DNA of 64,000 bases from an uncultured Pelagibacteraceae bacterium (GTDB lineage Bacteria > Pseudomonadota > Alphaproteobacteria > Pelagibacterales > Pelagibacteraceae), in NCBI GenBank assembly GCA_902581795.1, contig CACHPL010000001.1, positions 186,001-250,000 of the forward strand. The letters run 5' to 3'. The position numbers and the translations under genes were made by a program. A model generated the notes under the pieces. It made no database searches, had not been told where the DNA came from, and was given only the letters and a program-made list of their open reading frames with translations. Shown here piece after piece: positions 1 to 10,494 of the stretch. Each line of letters begins with the position of its first letter. Position 1 is the stretch's first letter.

Positions 1-1165
1 TGATTGCACCAAGTGTCCATCCTAAATGCTGGTGACCAAAAGCATAAATAATATTTTGATTGTTCTTCGATGGACCAATTACTGGTAAAAAATCAGGAAG
101 AGTGGGTCTGAAACCTAACCACTCATCGTCGTGTGTGCCTAACTGTGGCAAAAGTTCTTTTGCACAATTAGAAATATATTCAATTCTTTTTTTAGAAATA
201 GGGTTTTTTAAACCTCCTAATTCAACTGTTCCTACTGCTCTCAAACCCTGATTCATTGGTGTTAAACCAAATCCTCTATCTAAAAAAATTACTGGCCTAT
301 TTATTAGTTTGTCCATCCCTTTAAAATGAATATGGTAACCTCTCTCAGTTTCTAAAGGTATTTTTTCTCCTAATTGATCTGTTAATTTTTTTGAAAAGGC
401 GCCACAAGCAATAACGGATTTTTCAAATTTATATTCTTTAGAATTAGTTTTAATTAAAGTTTGGTTGTAATCAGTTTGTTTTATCTCATCTACATTCTCT
501 TTAACAAATTTACCACCTCGTTTAATATACAGCTCAAAAATTTTTTTTAATATCCCGTGCGGATCTCTAGCATGATAAGCATAATCGTAATAGCATCCCC
601 CAGAAAAAACTGGTTTGAGATTAGGCTCTAAATCAAGTATTTCTTTAACGTCGAGTATCTTCTGTTTTACTCCTAAATCATTTCTGACCTTAATTTCTAA
701 TTCTCTACTTTTTATATTTTTATTAGTCCAAATATAAATAATTCCCTTTTGCTCAACTAGATTTGTTATATCAATCTCTTGAAAAATTTCTTCGAACGCA
801 CTCATCGAAAGATCTAAAATTTGGTGCATATACTTTGCAGTATGTAACATAGATTTTTTATTACAATTTTTTAGGTAGTGAAAAATCCATGGTAACATTT
901 TAGGTATATAGCCCCACTTTAATGCTAGAGGACCGTTTGAACTCACAAGCATTTTAGGGACATCATATAAAATATCTGGTCTATTTAGTTGTAAAACCGC
1001 ATAAGGAGAAAAATGCCCAGCATTTCCGTAGGAGGCCATCATTCCGGGATCATTACGATCAAAAATAGTAGTTGGTATATTTTTTTTTAATAGCTGAAGC
1101 CCAATGCAAACTCCCTGGATACCCGCGCCAATAATTCCAACTGAAGAACAGCTTCTATCAGACAT
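1..1165 (-). CDS. FAD-dependent D-amino-acid dehydrogenase (DadA/DAO family), C-terminus cut by window edge
   Basis: Read by eye from the minus strand: ATG at 1165, then an open frame that runs off the left edge after about 388 codons. Residues 10-18 hold a GxGxxG dinucleotide-binding motif (G13, G15, G18), followed by an acidic residue in an IFDR segment that should bind the FAD ribose. Near the end a GHQHLGWTLG segment matches the C-terminal FAD-contact motif of the DadA / glycine oxidase family. Family members oxidatively deaminate D-amino acids or glycine-like amines at the inner membrane, passing electrons to the respiratory chain. DadA is usually about 415 residues, so only some 25 residues are missing. 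The exact substrate cannot be read from the sequence. It could also be a deaminating oxidase of the sarcosine or opine type. Confidence 0.85.
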   Translation of the reverse strand, partial: MSDRSCSSVGIIGAGIQGVCIGLQLLKKNIPTTIFDRNDPGMMASYGNAGHFSPYAVLQLNRPDILYDVPKMLVSSNGPLALKWGYIPKMLPWIFHYLKNCNKKSMLHTAKYMHQILDLSMSAFEEIFQEIDITNLVEQKGIIYIWTNKNIKSRELEIKVRNDLGVKQKILDVKEILDLEPNLKPVFSGGCYYDYAYHARDPHGILKKIFELYIKRGGKFVKENVDEIKQTDYNQTLIKTNSKEYKFEKSVIACGAFSKKLTDQLGEKIPLETERGYHIHFKGMDKLINRPVIFLDRGFGLTPMNQGLRAVGTVELGGLKNPISKKRIEYISNCAKELLPQLGTHDDEWLGFRPTLPDFLPVIGPSKNNQNIIYAFGHQHLGWTLGAI

Positions 1166-1225
1166 ACATTATGTTCTAACCCAATATTTTAAAGATTTAA
1201 CTGTGTAAGATTGTACTTCTTTTAG

Positions 1226-1702
1226 TTAGTTGCTAGCAACAATTTTTGGACGACCTGATTTCTTAGATTTATCTTTATTAGCGTTGTTCGCAGCTTCAAT
1301 AGACTCTAACTTAAATTCGTCTTGTGCGGCTTCTAGACTCGTGCTCTCAGTTTTCTTAATGTAACCGGTAATATCTGCGCCCTCTTCTGTTTTTAAAGTC
1401 TCGCTAAATAACACATCACCTTTTACAACAGCAGTGCTGCCAATGACTATCGTCTTAGCAACAACCTTGCCTTCTAAATGACCATAAATTTCAATTTTGT
1501 CAGTCTCAACTGGTCCAACTACTGATCCAGTTTCTTTTATAACTAAATCATTAGTATAGACTGCTCCCTTTATTAAACCTGATATATCAATCGCTCCTGA
1601 TGTTCTTAGTGTTCCCTCTAATGAAAAAGTTTCACCGATCTGCGATCGTCCACTATCATTTAAAGGTCTAGGGGCTTCTGGCTTCTTTCCAAACATAACC
1701 AT
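1226..1702 (-). CDS. bactofilin (polymer-forming cytoskeletal protein)
   Basis: The 158-residue product has a central region of about 95 residues made of short beta-strand repeats (alternating G, V, I, T with periodic G-x-V/I steps), typical of the bactofilin right-handed beta-helix. It is flanked by a short unstructured N-terminus and a Lys/Ser/Asn-rich tail. Bactofilins polymerise without nucleotide and scaffold peptidoglycan enzymes or set curvature in alphaproteobacteria such as Caulobacter and in other lineages. The gene lies 77 bp downstream of rodA on the same strand, so a role in cell shape is a reasonable inference. An alternative start is the second ATG at 1696. No transmembrane segment is visible. 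Confidence 0.85.
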   Translation of the reverse strand: MVMFGKKPEAPRPLNDSGRSQIGETFSLEGTLRTSGAIDISGLIKGAVYTNDLVIKETGSVVGPVETDKIEIYGHLEGKVVAKTIVIGSTAVVKGDVLFSETLKTEEGADITGYIKKTESTSLEAAQDEFKLESIEAANNANKDKSKKSGRPKIVASN

Positions 1703-1779
1703 ATTTGAGCAAATTATTCACAAGTTTGCAAGTAAGAAAATAGTTTATTTTAGGTCAAAAATAGATGTTTAAAGTGTAT

Positions 1780-2904
1780 TTAACCTATTGGTTGATCTTT
1801 ATATACTCTGCAGCTCATAACAATCCCTAATCCAATCATGATAGCCATCATTGAAGATCCTCCATAAGATAGTATCGGTAACGGAGCGCCAACTATCGGG
1901 ATTAACCCCAATACCATTCCCATATTAACAAAAACATATATTGAGAAGGCTGTGGCAAAACTATAACAATAAAATTTACCAAAACTATTTCTTATACCAT
2001 TTCCAATATTTACAACTCGCCAATTAATTATCATATAAAGAATTAATATAAATGTTGAGCCTATAAAACCAAACTCTTCAGAAAATAAGGTAAAAATAAA
2101 ATCAGTATGTTTTTCAGGTAAATAATCAAGATAACTTTGCGATCCGTTTAAAAAACCTTTTCCTAACAACCCGCCTGAACCAATGGCTATTTTTGATTGG
2201 GTGATTTGATAACCAGCACCAAGTGGATCTCTAGATGGGTCTAAAAAAGTTAAAATTCGAGATTTTTGATAAGGTTTTAAAAAGGAGATAGCAACAGGTG
2301 CGGCAGATATAAAAAGTATGCTTAAATATGCAAAAAATTTCATTTTTACACCAGCAAGCCAAACAACAGTAATACCGCCAACCGCGATTAAAAAAGATGT
2401 ACCAAGATCAGGTTGCGTTATAACTAGTAAAACTGGGATAAGTATAGCTATCATCGGTTGGAATAAATATTTAATCCTATTAACGTCCATTGATGAGACT
2501 CTATGATAATATTTGGCTAAAAAAAGAATAAGCCCGACTTTCATAAGTTCAGATGGTTGTAAATTAACGACATAAAGATTTAGCCATCTTTGTGAACCAG
2601 AAGATGTAAGTCCAAAATATTTTACCAAAATTAATAGAATAAGAACTGACAAATAAAACCAAGTACTTGAATTATACCAAAAATTTATTGGAAAAAAAGC
2701 AACCACAAAAAACAAAATAAAAAAAATAAAAAACCTAACCATGTGACTTCTGGTATGATACGCAAATTGTCCTCCATCCGTAGAGTACATTGCAAAAAAA
2801 CTTATGATACCAAGTAAAAAAATACATAAGATCATAACAAAATCTAATGAAAAAATTTTATCCCTAAAACTTTGATTAGATACAATTGCACCTGGTTTAA
2901 ACAC
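1780..2904 (-). CDS. rodA: RodA, SEDS peptidoglycan glycosyltransferase of the elongasome
   Basis: This 374-residue integral membrane protein has about ten hydrophobic segments and the SEDS hallmarks: a TDFIF-x-LFSEEFG stretch around residues 270-280 and PILSYGGSS near residue 345. RodA polymerises lipid II into glycan strands for side-wall growth, working with PBP2. The start is GTG at 2904, sharing one base with the TAG stop of mrdA. A strong GAGGAG ribosome binding site sits inside the end of mrdA, so the two are translationally coupled. A second SEDS gene in the window (37470-38609) is the divisome paralogue FtsW; neighbourhood with mrdA and mre genes identifies this copy as RodA. Confidence 0.96.
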   Translation of the reverse strand: MFKPGAIVSNQSFRDKIFSLDFVMILCIFLLGIISFFAMYSTDGGQFAYHTRSHMVRFFIFFILFFVVAFFPINFWYNSSTWFYLSVLILLILVKYFGLTSSGSQRWLNLYVVNLQPSELMKVGLILFLAKYYHRVSSMDVNRIKYLFQPMIAILIPVLLVITQPDLGTSFLIAVGGITVVWLAGVKMKFFAYLSILFISAAPVAISFLKPYQKSRILTFLDPSRDPLGAGYQITQSKIAIGSGGLLGKGFLNGSQSYLDYLPEKHTDFIFTLFSEEFGFIGSTFILILYMIINWRVVNIGNGIRNSFGKFYCYSFATAFSIYVFVNMGMVLGLIPIVGAPLPILSYGGSSMMAIMIGLGIVMSCRVYKDQPIG

Positions 2905-4835
2905 TATATCTCCTCACCATTTATTCTTGTCAATTCTCTCAATGGATGTCTTTCTAAAAGTTTTTTAATTACTTTTTTTGCAATAGGGGCAGCGCTTCCA
3001 CTTCCGGTGCCACCATGCTCGATTACGACACTTATCGAATATTTTGGATCTTTATAAGGTGCGAAAGCAACAAAAAGAGCGTGGTCTCTTTGTTTATAAG
3101 GTAAATCTTCGTTTTTAATTTCTTGTTCCCTTTGAAACTCTGTGAACCTTCTAACTTGTGATGTTCCTGTTTTGCCTGCATAAATAAATTCTTTTTTAGT
3201 TAGCCTTGAACGATAAGATGTACCTCTAGGTTCATTAGTCGCGCCAAATAAAGCATCTTTTACAAAATTTATATTTTCCTGATTTCTAAAAAGATTTTTA
3301 AATTTAAATTTTGAAACAACTTCATCGAATAAAGTTTCGTTTTGTTGAAAATTTTTAAAATTCTTTACATATTCTTCTAAATCTTTTGAGTCATTATCAC
3401 TTGATATTATTCTTGGTTTTATTTTATAACCACCATTAGCTATTTGTGCTGTCATTAAAGCCAATTGTAAAGGGGTTGTTTGCCAATAACCTTGGCCAAT
3501 TCCGCTATGAAGTGTTTCTCCAAGATACCAGTTTTTACCCACCACAGTTTTTTTCCAATTTGTGTTAGGCACAACACCTTTTTTTTCCTCAACAAATCCG
3601 TCTAAGACATTTTTGCCAAGACCAAATTTTTTTGCTGTTTCAGAAAGACGGTCTACACCTAATTGCCTAGAAACTTCATAAAAGTAGACGTCGCAAGATT
3701 CTTTAATTGCAGTTCGCATATTACAATACCCATGACCTTTCTTTTTCCAGCAATGAAATTTTTCTCCGTACAATTCAATAAAACCCGTACAATTATAAGA
3801 TTTTTTTGGACTAACAATGTCATTTTCAAGAGCGCTAATAGCAACTAAAGTTTTAATAGTAGAACCAGGTGGATAAAGACCCGAAATAGATTTGTTTACC
3901 AGAGGTTTGTCTCTATGATTGATAAGTTTTTTCCAATCTTTTGTATTTATTCCATGAACGAATTTATTCGAATCAAAAGTAGGTGAAGAGACCATAGTGA
4001 TGATATCACCTCTATAAATATCCATTACACAAATTGAGCCCGCTTTTTCTTTAAGTAATTCCTGAGAATATTTTTGAATATCCAAATCTAAAGTCGTATG
4101 GAAAGTTTTCCCGGGCCTTCCTTGATCTATAGATATCTCTTTAATTCTTTTTCCGTATGCATTTACCTCGTATCTTTTATATCCTATAGATCCAATAACT
4201 TCTGCGTCCAGCTTATTTTCTAAGCCAGTTTTACCAACTCGCATACCAGCTGCATTCATATTTTTTAAATAATTTTTATTTTTGAGATCCCTTTCACTAA
4301 TTTTAGATACATATCCAATCACATGTGATGATGACTCTTCGTTATAAACTCTAGCCACAGAGACTATGGGTTCCACACCTTGTAATTCATGTAAAAATAA
4401 ATTTATTTTTGAAAATTCAGACCATGTTAAATTATCTGAAACAATAATGGGGTCCCAAGGTTTTTGAGTTGCAATTTTTCTTTTTAAATGAAATATGTCC
4501 TTATCTGATAAATTTAAAATAGTTTTTAACCTAAAAAATAAACTCTCTATGTTTTCAGCATTTTCTGGTATTACATGAAGTTGATATACTTGTTTGTTTG
4601 ATGCAATCTCATTTCCAAAAAAATCTTTTATTATTCCTCTAGGAGGGGCGAACTTCCATTCTCGGAATCTATTTTTATCTGATAAAGTTTTGTACTTCCG
4701 GCTCTCATTGATCTGAAGAGAGATAAGTCTTCCAATAATTCCTGTTACTATAACAACTTTTGCTGCAGATATTATAAACATTCTTCTACCCAATAGGCGA
4801 ATTTTATTTTCTCCACCTGATCTATAACTAATCAT
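2904..4835 (-). CDS. mrdA: penicillin-binding protein 2 (elongation transpeptidase)
   Basis: The 643-residue class B PBP has an N-terminal membrane anchor (about residues 17-43), a pedestal domain and a transpeptidase domain. The catalytic motifs are complete: S325-T-I-K328 (nucleophile Ser325), S380-C-D382 in the SxN position, and K555-T-G557. It crosslinks new side-wall peptidoglycan in the periplasm as partner of RodA. The ATG at 4835 overlaps the end of mreD by 8 bp. The SxD form of the second motif, in place of SxN, is known among PBP2 proteins and is not a defect. The neighbourhood mreB-mreC-mreD-mrdA-rodA is the standard elongasome block. Confidence 0.96.
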   Translation of the reverse strand: MISYRSGGENKIRLLGRRMFIISAAKVVIVTGIIGRLISLQINESRKYKTLSDKNRFREWKFAPPRGIIKDFFGNEIASNKQVYQLHVIPENAENIESLFFRLKTILNLSDKDIFHLKRKIATQKPWDPIIVSDNLTWSEFSKINLFLHELQGVEPIVSVARVYNEESSSHVIGYVSKISERDLKNKNYLKNMNAAGMRVGKTGLENKLDAEVIGSIGYKRYEVNAYGKRIKEISIDQGRPGKTFHTTLDLDIQKYSQELLKEKAGSICVMDIYRGDIITMVSSPTFDSNKFVHGINTKDWKKLINHRDKPLVNKSISGLYPPGSTIKTLVAISALENDIVSPKKSYNCTGFIELYGEKFHCWKKKGHGYCNMRTAIKESCDVYFYEVSRQLGVDRLSETAKKFGLGKNVLDGFVEEKKGVVPNTNWKKTVVGKNWYLGETLHSGIGQGYWQTTPLQLALMTAQIANGGYKIKPRIISSDNDSKDLEEYVKNFKNFQQNETLFDEVVSKFKFKNLFRNQENINFVKDALFGATNEPRGTSYRSRLTKKEFIYAGKTGTSQVRRFTEFQREQEIKNEDLPYKQRDHALFVAFAPYKDPKYSISVVIEHGGTGSGSAAPIAKKVIKKLLERHPLRELTRINGEEI

Positions 4836-5343
4836 TCACCCTCGAAATAAAAATTTTTTTATAAATATCAAAAATTAACCAAAAAGCTGGAAAAAGAATA
4901 AAAGTAAAGAGGGAATTATAAAATAAATCAGTGTAACTCAGTCCTAAATCTGAAAAGTTATTCATTAAAAAATAGTAAAGAAAGTTTCCAATTAATATTG
5001 CAATTATAAAAGTGAACCAGTCAGTAAAGAGGCTGCTTCTTACAGTGGCATTTCTTACATAAGCTGCTACTAAAGAAACAAAAAGGTAGCTTAATGCACT
5101 TGTACCTAACGGCAAATTCAATACTACATCATTTGTCAATCCAGCTAAAAAAACGAAACCATAACCTAAAATACTTGGATCTCTAAGTATCCAATAATAA
5201 ATTATTATAAATTGAAGATTAAAAGAAAAAATTTTCCAATAAAAAAATTGTGTATGAAATTCAGATATACAGATGTAAAAAAGTACAATTAATGGCAGTG
5301 TTCTAAAAATTGTTTCTTTAAAACCTTTAAATATTATTGCCAT
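4828..5343 (-). CDS. mreD: MreD, elongasome membrane protein
   Basis: A 171-residue, strongly hydrophobic protein with five or six membrane-spanning stretches and almost no soluble domain. Sequence conservation in MreD is weak, so the call rests on size, hydropathy, an LTNDV segment in the middle, and the position between mreC and mrdA. It starts directly after the mreC stop, without a single spacer base. MreD is thought to help MreC regulate PBP2-RodA activity. Confidence 0.88.
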   Translation of the reverse strand: MAIIFKGFKETIFRTLPLIVLFYICISEFHTQFFYWKIFSFNLQFIIIYYWILRDPSILGYGFVFLAGLTNDVVLNLPLGTSALSYLFVSLVAAYVRNATVRSSLFTDWFTFIIAILIGNFLYYFLMNNFSDLGLSYTDLFYNSLFTFILFPAFWLIFDIYKKIFISRVND

Positions 5344-6198
5344 TTACTTGCCACCTATATCTATAATTTTATCAACAACTACATTAACAAAAAGCAGTTG
5401 GTTTGGGTCCGAAAATAAATCTACCTTAATTTTATCGTCCTCAAATACTACCTGGCCAATTGATATTCCGTCATAAAAAACACCATCTTTTCCTGATGTA
5501 AAAACTAAATTGGTTTCATTCATCTCGAAATTTTCTGGGAGATATTCTAAATTAGGTTTTTTTTTACCAGAACCTAAAAGTATTGCTTGAGATCCGTTTG
5601 GCGATATCACAACTGGAATTCTACTATTTAAATCATTCAATAATAGAACTCTAGATGAAAAAAAATTTACTTCTACGATCCTTCCAGCCAAATATCCATT
5701 ACTTAAAACTGGCATACCTAGTTTTATTCCAGCACTTGTGCCTTTGTTTAAAACTACTGAATTTAAATATGGGCTATTTTTATCTATAATTACTTTTGCA
5801 GTCGTTGTTTGAAAAACAGATTCTTTTTCAATGTTAAGTATCTCTTGAAGTTTTTTATTTTCTGTTTCGAGATATAAATTTTCAAATTTTCTCTCTTTAA
5901 GTGAATTTAATTCAGATCTTAATTTTTTATTCTCATTGTAAACCAAAATATGGTTGCTAAAAAAATTTTTAGTGGCCGATGAAAACTTGATTGGTGAGGA
6001 CGATATAGCTGATATCCTGTAAACACCATCGTTAAGGATAGATCTAAGAATTTTTATAGGTTTTAAGTTTGTATTGTCTAAAGCAAAAATAAAAGCCGAG
6101 AGTAAAATTAAAACAAATAAAGAAAATTTTTGTTTTGCTCCCCTTTGAAGAAGAGCCGAACGTATAGCTATACCAAAATCATCTCGGCTTGTGGACAT
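5344..6198 (-). CDS. mreC: MreC, rod-shape-determining scaffold
   Basis: The 284-residue protein has one N-terminal transmembrane helix (about residues 25-42), a coiled-coil stretch rich in Leu/Lys/Glu (about 85-120), and a C-terminal double beta-barrel domain with conserved motifs such as LNKGTSAGIKLGMPV around residue 150. MreC is a bitopic periplasmic scaffold that binds and activates PBP2. It lies 18 bp downstream of mreB. Length is slightly below the E. coli protein (367), mostly because the C-terminal tail is short, as in many alphaproteobacteria. Confidence 0.94.
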   Translation of the reverse strand: MSTSRDDFGIAIRSALLQRGAKQKFSLFVLILLSAFIFALDNTNLKPIKILRSILNDGVYRISAISSSPIKFSSATKNFFSNHILVYNENKKLRSELNSLKERKFENLYLETENKKLQEILNIEKESVFQTTTAKVIIDKNSPYLNSVVLNKGTSAGIKLGMPVLSNGYLAGRIVEVNFFSSRVLLLNDLNSRIPVVISPNGSQAILLGSGKKKPNLEYLPENFEMNETNLVFTSGKDGVFYDGISIGQVVFEDDKIKVDLFSDPNQLLFVNVVVDKIIDIGGK

Positions 6199-6216
6199 TT
6201 GTTAATAATCAATAAA

Positions 6217-7251
<1,035 letters not shown>

Positions 7252-8817
7252 TTATATTCCTTTCACATTTTGTTGCCCATACTCTTCAGGAGCAGTTTTT
7301 TCTCTTTTGATTATCATCTTATTTAAAGCATTTAAATAAGCATTGGCAGATGCAACGAGAGTATCTGTGTCAGCCGCTTGACCAACAGTTGTCTTACCTT
7401 TTTCTTCTATTCTTACACTCACTGTAGCCTGAGCATCCGTACCTTCAGTAACAGCATGCACTTGGTATAACTGTAATTTAACTTCGTGAGGGTATAATTT
7501 TTTAATACATTTAAATATTGCATCTACCGGTCCATCTCCAATTTCACTTGCTTTCTTAAGATCTCCATAAACTTCCAATGTCATTTCAGCCTTCTGTGGT
7601 TCCCCTGTTCCTGCAAAAACTTTAAGGGACTTTAAATTAATTACATTGCTTTCTTTTATTAAACTATCGTCGACTAGAGCTATAATATCCTCGTCGTAAA
7701 CATGCTTCTTCTTATCAGCTAAAATTTTGAATTTTCCAAAAGCGGTTTGAATTACATCGTCAGTAACACCCGCGTAACCTAAATCTTCTAATTTATCTTT
7801 AAATGCATGTCTTCCTGAATGTTTTCCCATAACAAGTGAGGTTTTTTTAACTCCAACACTTTCGGGTGTCATTATTTCGTAAGTATTTCTATTTTTTAAC
7901 ATTCCGTCCTGATGAATTCCTGATTCATGAGCAAAAGCGTTTTTTCCTACGATAGCTTTATTAAATTGGACAGGAAAACCAGTAGCATTAGAAACAGTTT
8001 TAGATGCTTTGCTAATTAGTTTTGTATCTATTCCAGTTTTAAATGGCATTAAATCATTTCTTGTTTTCATTGCCATTACAATCTCTTCTAGTGCAGCATT
8101 ACCAGCTCTTTCACCTATTCCGTTTATTGTGCATTCCACTTGTCTTGCACCGGCAGACACTCCTGCAAGAGAATTTGCTACCGCCAAACCTAAATCATTA
8201 TGACAGTGTACAGATAATATTGCTTTATCGATATTTGGAACTTTGTTTTTTAAAGTCTCTATAATTTTTTTAAATTCTGATGGAACCGTATACCCTACTG
8301 TATCAGGAATATTTATTGTTTTAGCCCCACATTTTATTGCAAGCTCAACTGTCTTGCACATAAAGTCCATATCTGTTCTTGTTCCATCTTCACATGACCA
8401 CTCCACATCGTCTGTAAATTTTCTAGCATATGTCACATGTTCCTTTATCGACTCAACTACTTGTTCCGGTGTCTTATTTAATTTATGTTTCATGTGTAGC
8501 TGACTTGTAGAAATAAATGTATGGATCCTAAATCTTTTTGCATGCTTCAAAGATTCGTAACAAGCATCAATATCTTTTTTTGTATGTCTAGATAGTCCTG
8601 CTGGAACTGATTTTTTTAATATTTTACTTATTGCAGTAACTGCCTCAAAATCGCCAGGTGAAGCAATTGGAAATCCGGCCTCGATAACATCTATACCTAA
8701 TTCATCAAAAACTCTTGAAATTTGTATTTTTTCTTCAAGACTCATTGAAGCACCTGGAGATTGTTCTCCATCACGCATAGTCGTATCAAAAATTATGATT
8801 CTATTTTTATCTTCCAT
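7252..8817 (-). CDS. leuA: 2-isopropylmalate synthase
   Basis: This 521-residue enzyme catalyses the first step of leucine synthesis, condensing acetyl-CoA with 2-oxoisovalerate. The TIM-barrel catalytic domain shows DTTMRDGEQSPG (residues 11-22; D11 is a metal ligand and R15 catalytic) and the HCHND metal site (H204, H206, N207, D208). The C-terminal third (from about residue 390) is the LeuA allosteric domain for leucine feedback, so this is a full long-form enzyme rather than homocitrate or citramalate synthase. It follows ilvC after a 93 bp gap that holds a possible promoter, and it abuts mreB. Confidence 0.96.
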   Translation of the reverse strand: MEDKNRIIIFDTTMRDGEQSPGASMSLEEKIQISRVFDELGIDVIEAGFPIASPGDFEAVTAISKILKKSVPAGLSRHTKKDIDACYESLKHAKRFRIHTFISTSQLHMKHKLNKTPEQVVESIKEHVTYARKFTDDVEWSCEDGTRTDMDFMCKTVELAIKCGAKTINIPDTVGYTVPSEFKKIIETLKNKVPNIDKAILSVHCHNDLGLAVANSLAGVSAGARQVECTINGIGERAGNAALEEIVMAMKTRNDLMPFKTGIDTKLISKASKTVSNATGFPVQFNKAIVGKNAFAHESGIHQDGMLKNRNTYEIMTPESVGVKKTSLVMGKHSGRHAFKDKLEDLGYAGVTDDVIQTAFGKFKILADKKKHVYDEDIIALVDDSLIKESNVINLKSLKVFAGTGEPQKAEMTLEVYGDLKKASEIGDGPVDAIFKCIKKLYPHEVKLQLYQVHAVTEGTDAQATVSVRIEEKGKTTVGQAADTDTLVASANAYLNALNKMIIKREKTAPEEYGQQNVKGI

Positions 8818-8841
8818 ACCTTTTTATTTTCGGTGACATTT

Positions 8842-8869
8842 ATAATACAATTTATACGTTAATTTGCAA
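8842..8869 (-). promoter_or_regulatory. possible sigma-70 promoter of leuA
   Basis: In the 93 bp between ilvC and leuA the minus strand reads TTGCAA (8864-8869), a 16 bp spacer, then TATTAT (8842-8847), placed about 25 bp upstream of the leuA ATG. In such AT-rich DNA this match is only moderately informative. No leader peptide or attenuator was seen. Confidence 0.35.
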
Positions 8870-8910
8870 AATAATTATTTATAAATTGTTAGTTTTTGAT
8901 CCAGATTGGG

Positions 8911-9930
8911 TTAATTCTTAGCTTTATCTACTAATTTATTCTTTCCAATCCAAGGCATAAGGTCTCTAAGTTTTTTACCAACTTTTTCTATAGGGTGCTT
9001 TGCCAATTCTTCTCTCATCCTCAAGAAATTTTTCTGACCACCTTTACATTCATCCATCCATTGTTTTGTAAATTTACCAGATTGAATATCCTTTAAAACC
9101 TCTTTCATTCTTTCTTTTGTTTTTGGATCAACTATTTTTTTTCCTGAAACGTATTCTCCATATTCTGCGGTGTTAGATATTGAATAATTCATATTTGCAA
9201 TTCCACCTTCATAAATTAAATCAACAATTAATTTAACTTCATGAAGAGTTTCAAAATATGCCATTTCAGGCGGGTAACCGGCTTCAGTTAAAGTTTCAAA
9301 ACCATTTTTTATAAGCTCAACCAATCCTCCACACAAAACAGTTTGCTCACCAAATAAATCGGTTTCACACTCATCTTTAAAAGTTGTTTCTATAATACCT
9401 GATCTACCTCCGCCAACTGCACATGCGTATGACATTGCAAGGTCCCTGGCTTTTCCTGAGCTATCTTTGTGAACTGCCATCAAACAAGGAACTCCTCCGC
9501 CTTTTTGATATTCGCTTCTAACTAAATGTCCAGGACCTTTTGGTGCCACCATAAAAACATCCAAATCTTTTCTTGAGTTTATTAAATTGAAATGAATGTT
9601 CAGACCATGCGCAAAAGCTAAGCTAGTTCCTTGTCTCATCCTTTGTTCAATGTGATTTTTATAAATTGAGGCCTGAAGTTCATCAGGAGTAAGAACCATA
9701 ACCACGTCAGCCCATTCTGCAGCATCTGAAAGTGACATAACTTTTAATCCTTCACTCTCAGCTTTTTTTTTGCTCGCAGATCCATCTCTAAGTGCAACAA
9801 CGACGTTCTCTACTCCGCTGTCTTTTAAATTTAAAGCATGAGCATGGCCTTGGCTACCATATCCAAATATCGCAACTTTTTTATCTTTAATTAAATTTAC
9901 ATTAGCATCTTTTTCATAAAACATTTTCAT
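8911..9930 (-). CDS. ilvC: ketol-acid reductoisomerase (class I)
   Basis: The 339-residue length fits the short class I KARI. A Rossmann motif G23-Y-G-S-Q-G-H29 binds NADPH, an APKGPGH segment lies near residue 130, and the C-terminal knotted domain carries the Mg-binding acidic residues ([10 protein letters not shown]). It converts acetolactate or acetohydroxybutyrate to the dihydroxy acids of valine and isoleucine synthesis. The first ATG is preferred because AGGAG lies 7 nt upstream. It follows ilvH after 15 bp in the same operon. Confidence 0.97.
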   Translation of the reverse strand: MKMFYEKDANVNLIKDKKVAIFGYGSQGHAHALNLKDSGVENVVVALRDGSASKKKAESEGLKVMSLSDAAEWADVVMVLTPDELQASIYKNHIEQRMRQGTSLAFAHGLNIHFNLINSRKDLDVFMVAPKGPGHLVRSEYQKGGGVPCLMAVHKDSSGKARDLAMSYACAVGGGRSGIIETTFKDECETDLFGEQTVLCGGLVELIKNGFETLTEAGYPPEMAYFETLHEVKLIVDLIYEGGIANMNYSISNTAEYGEYVSGKKIVDPKTKERMKEVLKDIQSGKFTKQWMDECKGGQKNFLRMREELAKHPIEKVGKKLRDLMPWIGKNKLVDKAKN

Positions 9931-9945
9931 TTTTGTTCTCCTATA

Positions 9946-10494
9946 TTATTTAAAAATTTCCGCTCCTCTTGTCATAGCCACCGCACCAGTTCTAGAAACA
10001 CTAGCCAAACCCAAAGGTTTTAAGTCACTCACAAGTTTGTCTATTTCCCTTCTCAGCGCTGTAACCTGAATAACAATTGATTTATTGCTTTTGTCAAGAA
10101 TAACAGAGTCAAATTTTTTGCACAATTTCTTAGCTTTGCTTCTTTTTTTTTCATTGGATATTACTTTTAGTAAAGCCATGTCCCTAAAAATAATTTTTGG
10201 ATCATTTCTTTGAAAATCAGCTACTTTGTGAACTGGCACTAACTTTTCAAGCTGTTTTTTAATTTGAGATATAACTTCAGGCGAGCCCGATGTTACAAGC
10301 GTAATTCTTGAAAGCTTTTGCTTTTTATCAATTTCAGCAACTGCCAATGACTCAATATTATAACCTCTGCCAGAAAATAAACCTACTACTCTAGCTAATA
10401 CACCTGCCTCATTATCCACCCAAACAACCATTATATGTTTTTCTACTTTGCCTGTTTTTATAGCGGTACTGTAGGCTGATTTAGGAGCTTTCAT
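9946..10494 (-). CDS. ilvH: acetolactate synthase, small regulatory subunit
   Basis: The 182-residue protein has an N-terminal ACT domain (about residues 20-95, with NEAGVLARVVGLFSGRGYNIESL) that binds valine for feedback control, followed by the second alpha/beta domain that contacts the catalytic subunit. It begins directly after the stop of the large subunit gene with no intergenic base, so the pair is co-translated in stoichiometric amounts. Confidence 0.95.
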   Translation of the reverse strand: MKAPKSAYSTAIKTGKVEKHIMVVWVDNEAGVLARVVGLFSGRGYNIESLAVAEIDKKQKLSRITLVTSGSPEVISQIKKQLEKLVPVHKVADFQRNDPKIIFRDMALLKVISNEKKRSKAKKLCKKFDSVILDKSNKSIVIQVTALRREIDKLVSDLKPLGLASVSRTGAVAMTRGAEIFK

